Shown here in pieces: positions 13,101 through 21,126 of a DNA stretch of 64,000 bases. A model generated the notes under the pieces. It worked only from the letters and a program-made list of their open reading frames with translations, had not been told where the DNA came from and made no database searches. Both the position numbers and the translations under genes were made by a program. The DNA lies in the NCBI GenBank assembly GCA_944989445.1, contig CALYLW010000133.1, positions 1,414,829 to 1,478,828 of the forward strand, written 5' to 3'. This DNA is from Ampullaceana balthica. Its lineage: Eukaryota; Mollusca; Gastropoda; Lymnaeidae. Numbering within the stretch: position 1 is the first letter of the stretch; each line of letters starts with the position of its first letter.

Positions 13101-16100
13101 CCAACCCATTGTTACGCCACTGATTGCACTAACACTTCGCTTACATATCCCCTGCAAACCAAACATCCACTACAGTTTCAGAAGCTTCAGCTATGACAAT
13201 CTAAAGCTATGTGAACGATTGTTTAGCTCGGGTGGTTATATTGTCATTAAGACCCGCTCATCACTTGAACCAAATAATGTCAATACACTTGTCTGTTTGC
13301 GTGGTTAGTTAAAAGATGTCATATAAAGAAGACATTCCAGTGTTATTTCGATTTTCGACAAGTACGTTTAATAAATGTTACTTATGACACAATAAATTTC
13401 AACTTTTGGCTTTAATCGATATTAACGATTAATTAATCGTTAATTTTTCAAAAGTTAACGATTAAATTAAAATTAATCGTTAACAGTCCTATTATTATTA
13501 TTACTTGTTTTTTTTAATTTAATTTTTTTTTAAATTAATTTTTTAAGAGGATAATTGGTCTTGGAATTTCATAGACACGAGTTATGTATATCCCATTTAA
13601 ACACGAAGTTAAATCTTTTGAATACACTAGTTCCATCCCTTGACAACCGGAGTAACAGCCTCGTGATAACCAGAATTGCAGCCCAATTCAACTTGAGTGA
13701 CGTCCTTTGTCAACAGGAGTTATTTCCCGTGCCTTTTATTGTAAATTCAAGGGAAACCTCCTCTGACGCAACTGCTGACAAGACGGCTGACACTACAGGA
13801 GTCTTGATCATTGGTTTCTTGGGTAAACCCCTTGAGTCCCGAAGGTTTGCTCAAGTAAAATGCACTGAGTGACTCTGCCCCTGGGGGGAGGCGATATGAC
13901 GAGATCGCTAACAAAATAGTTTATGGCGGGGGATGCTCCGTGATGTTATTTTCTAGTAGCACTTGTGTAGCCAGAGTATGATACCACCCGTGGGGCGCCA
14001 ATATTTTCGCCGCCCTCCTTTACGATATAGAAAGATTCAGTAAGTCTAAAATTTAGACCCTCGATATCACAGAGAAAATGTATTACCCCGGGTGGACTAC
14101 CGCATTGTGCTACGCCGCTGCTTTAGTGTGTGTGTGTGTGTGTATTTTTCTTTTTTTTAAAAAAAGATAAGACATATCTGACAGGTAGGAGTATGAGAGA
14201 TTAAATTCCATGAGTTGTTTCTCTGGCGAGGTGAGCGGGTATTAATCCTGTTGACTCGCGCTTGTGGGTGGAGGGGGGGGGGAATTGTTCCAGTGTATTG
14301 TTGGCTGCTGGCTATGTGGGGTGGGGGGGTCAGAGAGAAATGAGGTTGTTGGGGTGTGGGGGTGAGGTTGTGAGGAGTGGGGGGGTGAGGCTGTGAGGAG
14401 TGGGGGTGAGGTTGTGATGAGTGGGGGGGGGTGGTGAGGGACATGGGGGAGGGAAGTAACCGTTGTTCTCTGGGATGGGTGATATTTATCAACATTTTAA
14501 CGGGAGGTAACTCGGGACACTCACGTAAACAATATATTTTTTTTAATTAAAGAAAAAAGTTAGAAAACCAACATTCATGAAATTTCCTAACAATAAATTT
14601 CTTGATGAATATCATTATTGTGACGTAAGCTACTTGTAATGTGTGGATTCAATGACGTCTGCAACAAGCAATACATAAACTCTATATAAAACGGTCATCA
14701 GATCAGCTGTAATATATCGAAGTGAAACTTGAACCTTCACAAGAACTGCAGAAAATCTCTTACATACATGGGAGAGGAAAATTCTCAGGAAAATATATGG
14801 ACCAACAAAGGATGAATACGGATGGAGAATACGAACCAACCATGAACTGTACAGTCTATATCAGGATCCTACGATAGTTGCAGAAATAAAAATGGGCAGA
14901 CTGCGCTGGACAGGACAGTTAGAAAGAGTGTCCAATGAAAGAGGTGTAAAGAGGGTACACCACCAAAACCCCAGAGGAAAACGGCTCAGGGGAAGACCTA
15001 GGCTTAGATGGATGGATGACGTAAAGAAAGATCTACAACAACTGGGCATCTGATGTTGAAGAAGAAAGTTGTTGATCAGGACTGAGTGGAAGAAGGTGGT
15101 GAGCCAGGACCAAGCCCTACATGGGCTGTAGCGAAACAGGGATGGATGGATGATTCGTTTAGAAAAAAATATTTATATTTATTTTCTTTTTAATTTTGTG
15201 GGAGAGCGTATAGAGTGAGGGGGGGGAGCAAAAAATTTTGAAGGGTCATGATCTAATGTCTTCTTTTTAAATGGAAGCAAGTAACCTCTGTAAGACCTGC
15301 ACAGATACCGGGCCATACTTGTAGATACCAGGTGATGAATTACGTTTGGCCGTGACTCGAGATGTCGTCATCATTCTCACGGAATTGCGCAAGGGATCAT
15401 ATCTATGACGCTTGTGTATCGTTTGCCTTCTAGTGACTCAACACTCAGCCAGTTTGGTGAATCAGGCAGACGTGATGACGTCAGTTCCACTCCTGCCTCA
15501 AAGTGATTTAATATTAAAATGTTATTGAACAAAGCTTTCGAAACGACGGAAGATAAAATTAACAAACAGATTTAATAAATAAGTAATAATAATTATAAAT
15601 AATATAAATAATAATAATAGCAATAATAATAATAACATTAATAATATATATTGATAATTTAATGATAATAAAGCCCTAAAAGTTTAGCAAGTTTTGAAAT
15701 AGTTCTCTATTCAGTAGACTCCAATTAATTCCGGCGGTGTTCTGCTAACTTAATCAATGGCAAGGTTCTTACAGTTCAATGTGCAATTTTTAACCTTATA
15801 CATTGTACACATTTTTGCTTCTTTCAACGTGCAAAGTTTCGGTTCCCTCGGAGTCTGGTACATAAAACCGAGTATCATTGTTTGCTTTGACAGTTTCATT
15901 AGTTTCAACCATTCTAATGGAGCAACAATTTATGTGTTGATCTTTGCCAAAAAAAAATAATTAAAAAAAATATTCCACAAACCTAAATCAATTTTAGCAG
16001 TAAATAAATAAATAAGTAAACAAACCGTAAAAACAAAGTTTTTGGCTATAAATTCCTTATATATATATATATATGAGACATTATTAAAAGTATTGTTCAT

Positions 16101-19100
16101 GTTCCATATAATACGCACCGTGCGACAGACTAGCATAAACATATACAGATCGGGAATATATTATAAAAAGTATATTCAATATAATACGCACCGCACCGCG
16201 CGAAAAGAAAGTGTTAAAAAATATGTTCAGTATGATACGCACCGCGCGACAGTTTATCACAAAAACGTACATGTTACATAGAGATAAAATAAAAATTCAT
16301 TAATTTAATTACGGTAGATTCGATCGATCTGAAATTTTGATAGATCATTTTTATCGTCACCACGAGTCTGCCTGCAAAATTTCAGCTCGCTAGCATACGG
16401 GGAAGGGGATTAAAAATCGATCCAAAGTTTTTTCGGCAAACAATCAACCAGAAGCCACGAGTTAATATAAAGGATTTAATAAATAGAGGTTTTAAAAAAA
16501 GATGTTTAAAAATCACGTTTTCATAAGTGGACTAAAAAGAAGAAAATAATTTAAAAGTTATAAATTCAAGTACTTTGATTTAATATGACTAAAGACGTGG
16601 GGTGGGCGCTTATGAGGTTTAACATATGCGGTTCACTCATTCTCTCACTTATAGATCTCTCTTTTGCCTTCTAAATTATAAATCTTTAACTTTTATACCA
16701 AACACCCGCCCCACGTTTGAAACCAGAATCGGCAAGGCTTCATCATTAATGGCTAGGCTGAATAAAAGAGTGTGGAACAATGCACAGCTCACTGCTAGGA
16801 CAAAAATCACTGTGTACCAGGCCTGCGTGCTCAGCACACTCCTCTATGGCAGCGAGTGCTGGACGACCTATGCCAAACAAACAAAGCAACTCAACAGCTC
16901 CCACTTACGATGCTTGCGCAGGATTCTGCACATCAAGTGGCAGGACAAGATCACGAATGTCGAGGTACTCAGAAGGAGTCATATGCTGAGCATGCACTCA
17001 ATCCTGAGTGAGAGGCGCCTGCGGTGGCTGGGACATGTCCGCAGGATGAACTCGGAGCGCATTCCAAGAGCCCTGCTTTACGGTGAGCTGGCAACTGGTA
17101 TGCGGAAGAGAGGACGCCCCTGCTTGCGCTTCAAGGATGTCTGCAAGAAAGACATGAGTCTGGCGCAGATAGACCATAAAACGTGGGAAACCATTGCTGA
17201 GGAACGCACCTCCTGGCGGGCTAAAGTACGCGAGGGCATCCAAGTCGCGGAAGCTTCCCTTACAGTCAAGAGCGAGGAGAAAAGGGCCAGGAGAAAGGGG
17301 AAGGGGGGCAGAGGAGCAGGAGGAAACGCCATCATCCCATGAGGATGGACGGATGCCATAGACATAGACTTTCACTTATAACTTTTAAATTATTTTCTTC
17401 TTTTTAGTCCACTTATAAAAACATTGTTTTTAAAAATCTTTTTTTTACCATTATTTATTTTATTCTTTTTAGTTTAAGTGTAAATGACCATTTGCTCCAT
17501 TGGTCAGTCATTCATGAAAGTGACCAACGAGATCATTAGAAGCAAAAACACTTTTCTACGCTAAACAAGGCTGCTGGGTCTTTCTAATGGTTCATTTCAA
17601 CATGTTTTAGGCGTCATTTTTAAATTGATTTTTTTAAAAATTAAATACAATAATTTGTATCTTTACAATTTTAATTTATAACTATTTCACATGTGATGGA
17701 CTAGAATAAGTCAAAGACTTTTCTTATGCCAAACAGATGTGTGTGTGGGGGGCGGGGGGTTGGGGGTTCGTCAAAAATATAATTAATATCTATGGCTGGC
17801 GTAAGGATAATCGGGTGTATCTTGATACTCTAAGGATACTTTGATATCTGAAATATTTCTTTTGTTTTCTCCCTCCCAGTCTCCACCCATTTGAACCCGT
17901 GGGGTCACTCATGGCGTCCGCAGATGACGTCACCAAGTGGCTCAGTCACATGCTGCACAGTCTACAAGCCAAGGATGGTGACTCTGGAATAAATTATCTC
18001 ATCAGGGACGCTTTTCATCCCTGGGTGACTGTTCCAAGCAACTACGAAGATGGCTCCCTTAGCAACGACTTTGATAAACCCGTTGGCTACGGCATGGGAT
18101 GGGTTGCCTCTACATACAGAGGTAAGTGTGGCACTGGGTCAAGTAGTGTGGCACTGGGTCAAGTAGTGTGGCACTGGGTCAAGTAGTGTGGCACTGGGTC
18201 AAGTAGTGTGGCACTGGGTCAAGTAGTGTGGCACTGGGTCAAGTAGTGTGGCACTGGGTCAAGTAGTGTGGCACTGGGTCAAGTAGTGTGGCACTGGGTC
18301 AAGTTGTGTTGCACTGGGTCAAGTTGTGTGGCACTGGGTCAAGTAGTGTGGCACTGGGTCAAGTAGTGTGGCACTGGGTCAAGTAGTGTGGCACTGGGTC
18401 AAGTAGTGTGGCACTGGGTCAAGTAGTGTGGCACTGGGTCAAGTAGTGTGGCACTGGGTCAAGTTGTGTGGCACTGGGTCAAGTTGTGTGGCACTGGGTC
18501 AAGTAGTGTGGCACTGGGTCAAGTAGTGTGGCACTGGGTAAACTTATATTGATATTATTCCCTAGAAATTTGTGAAATATGGGTAAGCCCAAATGTGAAT
18601 TATTTCTTACAATTTTATTTTCGTAATTAAATAAATGGCGGCTGGATAACGAAGTCAATAGTGTGCTCGCCTCACAAGCTTAGGGGCGTGGGATCTAGCC
18701 CACGTTAAAGCCACAATAAAAAATGATGAATGACTAACGCTAAGAAAGTCCTCCGCTTGCCTGGAAAGGAGATGGTGCGCCCACCAAGGTCTACCAAGCC
18801 CCTAGTAAGTCCTAATGGAAACATTAGGACCTTCTACGACCATTAGTTATGGGAATTATTTTTTTTTAAATAAATAAATACAAACGACATTGTTCTCTGT
18901 AGATCTTGGATAGTGGGTAAAAGAGGGAGTAGGAGCTAGAATGTTAGCGGAAGAAGAGCAAGGGGTTAGTGGAAGATCCACACCTGCTCAATTCAAAGGC
19001 ACGTGCCAAAAACAAAGCAGTTTCATTTTACAATGTTTAAAAGACCTAATGCACTACAAAAATTTCATTCAATAGACAATGTTAATGTGCTTTAATTCAC

Positions 19101-20823
19101 ATACATTTTAAATAGAATGACCTCATAAAAGAAGTAAAACTTTTAAAATGATTCAACTCATTATAAGTGTAAGGTAAAAAATAATTTTTAAACATTACTT
19201 CAACATGCACATGTAAGTCAGGCTTATGATAGATGCCGCAATAAAAGCAAATAATGGAAGAATAATTATTGTATCAAGATTATTTTTAGACAGAATTTAG
19301 CATTGGACTGGGAAGAAAATTAATTATAATTATTATAATTATATTATATATATATATAATATAATATATAATAATAATATATACTATATTATATTTATAA
19401 TTATATTAAAATTAATAAATTTATTATTAATATTATATTTTAATCGCATTTATGTCTTTTGTCAAAAACAGATTTGAAACGCTACAAGTACAGCGGTGGC
19501 TTATATGCCTACCATTCGGAGATCTGGCTTTTTCCTGAGGTCCAGTCTGGTATCTTTGTCTCCATCAATGGACCAGGGAACGATAACTCATCCCAGGCCC
19601 TGGAAGGCATCATGTACTATATCTCAGACATCATTCTTGAGAAGACGCCCTGGGTCACAAAAGAAAACGCTTGCCGCATGAATGTGGGCCAGCCAGACAA
19701 AGACAACTACGAGATCAGCGAAGAGATGGCAGCACCCTTAGAATCTAGAGCTGTTCATTATTTATCTCCAACCAGTAAATACGTTGGTGTATACGGAAAT
19801 GGCATTGTGGGGGACGCTGTTGTTGAATTGAATGAGGCCAACATCCTGGTACTCAGACTCGGCAGAAACTTGGCAGGGGAGCTCATACCGGGTGACCAGG
19901 AAGGCAGGATGATGTTGATAGTGTCAGGGGCACTGCAGAACACAGAGGAGTGGTCACAGAACAAAACTGTGGAATTTTTGTACTCACAAGTTGGCCTTGA
20001 GAGTCAGCATTTTGATATTGTGAGGATTCATGTCACCAGTAAGTTACATTATGACTTTCAGAGAGGGAAGTTGTTTGAACGTTTACTGATAGAAGCTGAG
20101 GAGGAGGAAGAGAGGACGAGGCAGGGGACAGTGACTCCAAGTGATCGGAATGACAAAACATTTCCCGAGGATAAGGACTCGCATGGCAATACCAATGCAG
20201 AGGTTGGACATGATCCTGAACATCATACCACGGCTGCAAGCAGTAGAAGCCTACAGCCAGACACTACTGATCCAGAACATCATGGCAGTAATGAAGATCA
20301 CAGACCAACCGAAGGTAATGACACGGACCATCATGTGGGTCATGAAGACCATGACACAACTGAGAGCTTGGGCCCTCACAAGCATCACAAAGAAGACTAT
20401 GACACAACTGAGAGCTTGGGCCCTCACAAGCATCACAAAGAAGATCCTCTTGATAATAATCATGGCGAGAAGGACATTGAGGGGGAAGAGAATTCTGAGA
20501 ACATCGACAATGAAAAGTACCACAAGACGATACCTTACGACATCAACAACCCAGAGTCGCAGGACAACGACATTGCCACAAATCACGAACATGACATTGA
20601 GAAACCTTTAAACCCAGACAGCCACCAGAGTCATGAACCGTACAACACGGAAATGTCCCAGGAGGAACTTGAACAAGAGAGAGAGAAAGAGTCCAAAAAG
20701 CTGGAAGAGGTAGTTGAGAAGGCAGGAAAGAAGAAGGAACCGAGAGGAGGCTCAGCAACAAAAGCTCCAACAGTGCTTGCAGTAATGTCTTTAGTCTTGA
20801 TTGTTTTAATTTGCTGCCAGTAG
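3973..20823 (+). CDS. beta-lactamase-like serine hydrolase with His-rich acidic tail, partial (4 exons)
   Basis: Gene-level entry; exons are 3973-4152, 8440-8709, 17880-18121 and 19472-20823, each bordered by AG and GT, and the split codons join in frame (R60, N150, D231) to give 680 residues plus a TAG stop. The order of family features is right for the PF00144 beta-lactamase/esterase/LACTB fold: a TLQEMLIYKSG segment (27-37, like the family's TLRDLLSHRSG), TREEIIRRTRF (about 54-64), the YSN box (77-79), a GSLMASADDVTKWL helix, GYGMGW and the third box YSGG (237-240). The N-terminal SxxK exon was not found and must be upstream of the window or missed. After the domain comes an acidic, His-rich tail (about 468-625), a charged stretch, and a hydrophobic C-terminus. 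Known relatives include mitochondrial LACTB and mollusc shell-matrix lactamase-like proteins; substrate here is unknown. The tail suggests an extracellular, membrane-anchored, metal-binding protein (inference). Confidence 0.85.
4337..5475. repeat. 18-bp minisatellite (about 63 copies)
   Basis: Unit cccacaaggcgccctatc with variants (gctccc for gcgccc, ctc for ccc). Since 18 is a multiple of three and the unit lacks stops in most frames, several strands and frames stay open, giving spurious proteins of repeated YPHKAP or SPQGAL. It sits in the intron 185 bases after lactamase-like exon 1. Confidence 0.97.
5476..6120. other. intron sequence, nothing recognised
   Basis: Ordinary AT-rich intron DNA between the 18-bp array and the first block of the 0.45-kb repeat family. 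No exon-like frame or repeat unit stands out. Confidence 0.5.
6128..7590 (+). mobile_element. three tandem copies of a 0.45-kb repeat family with inverted-repeat ends
   Basis: Copies start near 6134, 6628 and 7060 with cccgtaaaaacaaag and tttgactataaatccc, and close with gaagttaatataagggattt near 6612, 7042 and 7588. TAAATCCCTTATAT near the 5' end and ATATAAGGGATTTA at the 3' end are inverted repeats. Internal words shared by all copies include gatctgaaattttgatac, aaatttcagctcgatgg and a (GA)n run before acggcg. A perfect hairpin, cccctggttt/aaaccagggg, is at 6240-6262. No coding capacity is visible; related copies are at 16022-16482 and 41990-42590. Confidence 0.8.
7587..8050. repeat. near-perfect long palindrome (foldback element)
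   Basis: The left arm, about 7587-7804, is repeated in reverse complement at about 7833-8050 with a loop of 28 bases. Arms of roughly 218 bases show only a few mismatches, all near the outer A/T-rich ends. The junction is gactagggtgct/agcaccctagtc. It abuts the third copy of the 0.45-kb repeat and is followed at 8098-8215 by a partial further copy of it. Confidence 0.93.
8098..8220 (+). mobile_element. partial copy of the 0.45-kb repeat family
   Basis: The sequence ttttgactataaatccc, the following gagacataactaaaagta and the cccctggttttaaaacc hairpin word match the left half of the copies at 6134 and 7060. The right half is absent. Confidence 0.7.
8440..8709 (+). CDS. beta-lactamase-like gene, exon 2 (YSN box)
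   Basis: The acceptor is cttcctcag before 8440 and the donor gtaagt follows 8709. The in-frame ATG at 8417 is intronic and not a start. The exon encodes residues 61-149 of the fragment. It contains HYSNLMYTIAGHLAERMSG, the second catalytic motif (Tyr-Ser-Asn, with Tyr acting as general base in class C/EstB-type enzymes), followed by SWSDLVKVRVLDKQKMNASSF, the usual W..L+..+LD..GM..+SF segment. Codon use is GC-rich compared with the flanking intron, as expected for a real exon. Confidence 0.88.
8854..8971. repeat. 35-bp tandem repeat, about 3.3 copies
   Basis: Unit ggtgtgtctagatgagactg followed by tctggagacatcagt, with few changes. It lies in the intron after lactamase-like exon 2. Confidence 0.85.
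9047..9142. repeat. 24-bp tandem repeat, 4 copies
   Basis: Unit gatctatgtgctgtgtatct plus gata. A multiple of three, so short open frames on both strands here are artefacts. Confidence 0.9.
9143..9734. other. intron sequence with poly-C and TA runs
   Basis: No exon seen. It includes a C-rich run at about 9560-9590 and a short TA run near 9672-9695. Confidence 0.5.
9735..9850 (+). mobile_element. DNA transposon end fragment
   Basis: It starts acaggtagtcctccggttac and continues cgacttacgctgtttcgtgc, the type of CpG-rich, TTACGAC-containing end shared by pogo/Tigger-like elements in many animals. The partner end was not found. Confidence 0.45.
9900..11700 (-). pseudogene. hAT-type transposase remnant (ZMYM1-like)
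   Basis: Read on the - strand, short blocks in order resemble the TTF/ZMYM1-like hAT transposases: GQSYGNAAN near 11660, HYVPCTAHSFNLVGKEQQ near 11540-11590 (family: YVPC..HSLNLVG), a helical block IAALEELATNENQPRDCRLE and FLNEIEQLEVAILLEIWETI near 11200-11350, and RLNMLSLMSIEKELV near 9990-10050 (the C-terminal dimerisation region). Stops and shifts break the frame throughout. A GC-rich stretch at about 10380-10760 does not fit the transposase and may be an insertion. The protein is clearly dead. Confidence 0.65.
10380..10760. other. GC-rich insert of unknown origin inside the hAT remnant
   Basis: Markedly richer in GC than its surroundings, with both strands partly open but no motif I recognise. 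It could be a fragment of another repeat. Confidence 0.35.
11808..12201 (+). mobile_element. hAT-type MITE with ATGACGTC-type ends, left-truncated
   Basis: It ends gtgacgtcatttatggacga and contains gtgacgtcatattgc and acttaaatatttgattg, in the same order as the complete element at 58561-58970 read on its other strand. The first terminal bases are missing. Confidence 0.65.
12690..13021 (+). mobile_element. pogo-like element fragment ending in GACTG-TA
   Basis: It ends tagaaaggtccgactgta, the typical CAGT(C)-type terminus next to TA. Internal words (ggcttcctttcatat, ccctaattcaaaaactcc, cgggtccatttgagttc) align with 38030-38330 in the same orientation, so the two are relatives. Confidence 0.5.
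13040..13130. mobile_element. transposon end fragment (GTTACGCCACTG type)
   Basis: Contains ggcgcccttttgagc and ends ttgttacgccactgattgca. A similar terminus occurs at 14085-14125. The family is not recognised. Confidence 0.35.
13400..13500. repeat. TTAACGATTAAT-rich inverted repeat patch
   Basis: Several copies of taatcgttaa and its complement within 90 bases, ending in ttaacagtccta. It resembles the subterminal repeats of hAT elements; a looser relative is near 24090-24200. Confidence 0.4.
13500..14240. other. intron sequence, transposon scraps only
   Basis: No supported gene. It holds a GT run (14127-14142) and the CCACTG-type end noted at 14085-14125. Confidence 0.4.
14240..14470 (+). 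repeat. G-rich degenerate minisatellite, G-quadruplex-prone
   Basis: Repeated runs of five to ten G separated by tgaggttgtgaggagt-type spacers on the + strand. Tracts of three or more G are spaced closely enough for several overlapping quadruplex motifs. The - strand reading frame of Pro/His/Ser is a by-product. Confidence 0.75.
14685..15130 (+). pseudogene. non-LTR retrotransposon ORF2 C-terminal fragment
   Basis: Translation gives YKTVIRSAVIYRSET, a TGA in place of the usual Trp, then TWERKILRKIYGP, WRIRTNHELYSLYQDP, MGRLRWTGQLERVSNE and GRPRLRWMDDVKKDLQQLG. This is the C-terminal region downstream of the reverse transcriptase core common in animal LINE proteins (IYRSET.W, RKILRKIYGP, RLRW.GH pattern). 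A frameshift precedes the final EWKKVVSQDQALHGL. It is a 5'-truncated dead copy with a gatggatggatg tail. Confidence 0.8.
15150..16020. other. AT-rich intron sequence, nothing recognised
   Basis: Includes an AAT/ATA-rich run near 15570-15660. No exon is supported. Confidence 0.5.
16022..16482 (+). mobile_element. 0.45-kb repeat family, second locus
   Basis: Starts ccgtaaaaacaaagttttt, continues ctataaattccttatat, and ends gttaatataaaggattta; the internal words gatctgaaattttgata and aaatttcagctcgctagc match the copies at 6.1-7.6 kb. It differs by an inner duplicated segment rich in acgcaccgcgcgaca, which is shared with the - strand copy at 41990-42590. Confidence 0.8.
16487..17450. mobile_element. 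foldback element with 75-bp inverted repeats enclosing a LINE fragment
   Basis: The left arm (about 16487-16563) and right arm (about 17375-17450) are inverted repeats sharing the core agtccacttat/ataagtggact and aattattttcttctttttag. The arms resemble the outer part of the palindrome arms at 7650 and 7990. Between them lies the reverse-transcriptase tail fragment. Confidence 0.75.
16700..17342 (+). pseudogene. non-LTR retrotransposon ORF2 C-terminal fragment, open frame
   Basis: Encodes ARLNKRVWNNAQLTARTKIT, VYQACVLSTLLYGSECWT, HLRCLRRILHIKWQDKITN, RRLRWLGHVRRMNSERIPR and GRPCLRFKDVCKKDM, then WRAKVREG. This pattern (VWNN..LT.RTK..VY.ACVL..LLYGSE.W, RLRWLGH) is the post-RT region of animal LINE polyproteins. 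The catalytic core is absent. The upstream ATG at 16626 lies in the foldback sequence and is not native. The frame is free of stops, so the copy is young. Confidence 0.85.
17452..17879. other. intron 3' part before lactamase-like exon 3
   Basis: AT-rich intron with a short G run near 17745-17765 and a pyrimidine-rich tract leading to the acceptor at 17878-17879. Confidence 0.6.
17880..18121 (+). CDS. beta-lactamase-like gene, exon 3
   Basis: The acceptor is ctccctcccag before 17880; the donor gtaagt starts at 18122. The first base completes Asn with AA from the previous exon and the last G joins AT of the next exon to give Asp. It encodes HPFEPVGSLMASADDVTKWL (the family's G.L.STA.D++KWL) and ends in GYGMGWVASTYRG, which precedes the third active-site box. 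A 20-bp minisatellite begins a few bases inside the following intron; reading on into it is a shadow. Confidence 0.87.
18124..18540. repeat. 20-bp minisatellite starting at a splice donor (about 21 copies)
   Basis: Unit gtgtggcactgggtcaagta, with occasional agtt for agta. The first unit overlaps the intron's gtaagtg donor of lactamase-like exon 3. Confidence 0.97.
18637..18867 (+). mobile_element. SINE-like element with tRNA-like head
   Basis: Begins ggcggctggataacgaagtc, holds gtgggatctagccc (B-box-like) and ends aattatttttttt. Both sides carry aaataaat, a possible but low-complexity target duplication. A second copy lies in reverse at 24397-24633. Confidence 0.7.
18876..19320. other. intron sequence, nothing recognised
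   Basis: AT-rich, no exon-like frame. Confidence 0.5.
19321..19440. repeat. A/T-only palindromic tract before the terminal exon
   Basis: About 120 bases, almost wholly A and T, of ataatta/taattat words able to form cruciforms, ending about 30 bases from the acceptor of the last lactamase-like exon. Confidence 0.7.
19472..20823 (+). CDS. beta-lactamase-like gene, terminal exon: YSGG box, His-rich tail, C-terminal anchor
   Basis: The acceptor gtcaaaaacag precedes 19472; the upstream in-frame ATG (19459) is intronic. The exon gives 449 residues to a TAG at 20821-20823. It opens with DLKRYKYSGGLYAYHSEIWLFPE, where the family has H[ST]GG followed by a hydrophobic strand and a PE turn, then a C-terminal lipocalin-like stretch (HYLSPTSKYVGVYGNGIVGDAVVEL). 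From about 20182 to 20650 the protein is rich in His, Asp, Glu, Asn and Thr, with a tandem 16-residue duplication holding GPHKHHKED. A Glu/Lys-rich, probably helical stretch follows. The last 20 residues are hydrophobic and run to the end with no cytoplasmic tail, preceded by RGGSAT, which looks like a GPI-anchor signal more than an ordinary membrane span (inference). Confidence 0.88.
20347..20442 (+). repeat. in-exon 48-bp tandem duplication (2 copies)
   Basis: Two 48-base copies differ at one base (gacc versus gact), each encoding D-H/Y-D-T-T-E-S-L-G-P-H-K-H-H-K-E. The unit is a multiple of three, so the frame is kept. The near identity implies a recent duplication inside the His-rich tail. 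Confidence 0.9.
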
Positions 20824-21116
20824 ACATGTGAAGTTTAGCACTGGATGGGATATTTTCACCTCAATATTTATTATCACATCTTCATTGGATTGATGTCAGC
20901 CTGACTGAATGACACAAAATCTCTTTTAACTTTAAATTAAGATGCATTAGCACAGATAGATAACTTTAAAGTTGAAAAGTTTAAAATTTTAGACAAATTT
21001 AATATTTGTTTTTAAATGTTGAATTGTGGGAGGAATATTTTGTTCCTTCTTTGACAAATTTTCTGTGAACTGGAAATATAATATTTATTTTTGTAATAGC
21101 ATTAACTTTGGGTTAA

Positions 21117-21126
21117 AATAAATAAA
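21117..21126 (+). promoter_or_regulatory. candidate polyadenylation signal of the beta-lactamase-like gene
   Basis: Two overlapping AATAAA hexamers lie about 300 bases after the stop codon, the first clear ones downstream. The position is reasonable for a short 3' UTR, but AATAAA is common in such AT-rich DNA. Confidence 0.4.

Noticed and set aside
12700..14500. Small Pro/His or Gly-rich minus-strand frames
   Set aside because: They follow G-rich simple sequence on the + strand and lack any conserved feature.
16042..16281. A conserved peptide shared by frames at 16042 (+) and 42171 (-)
   Set aside because: The similarity is explained by both lying in copies of the same non-coding repeat family.
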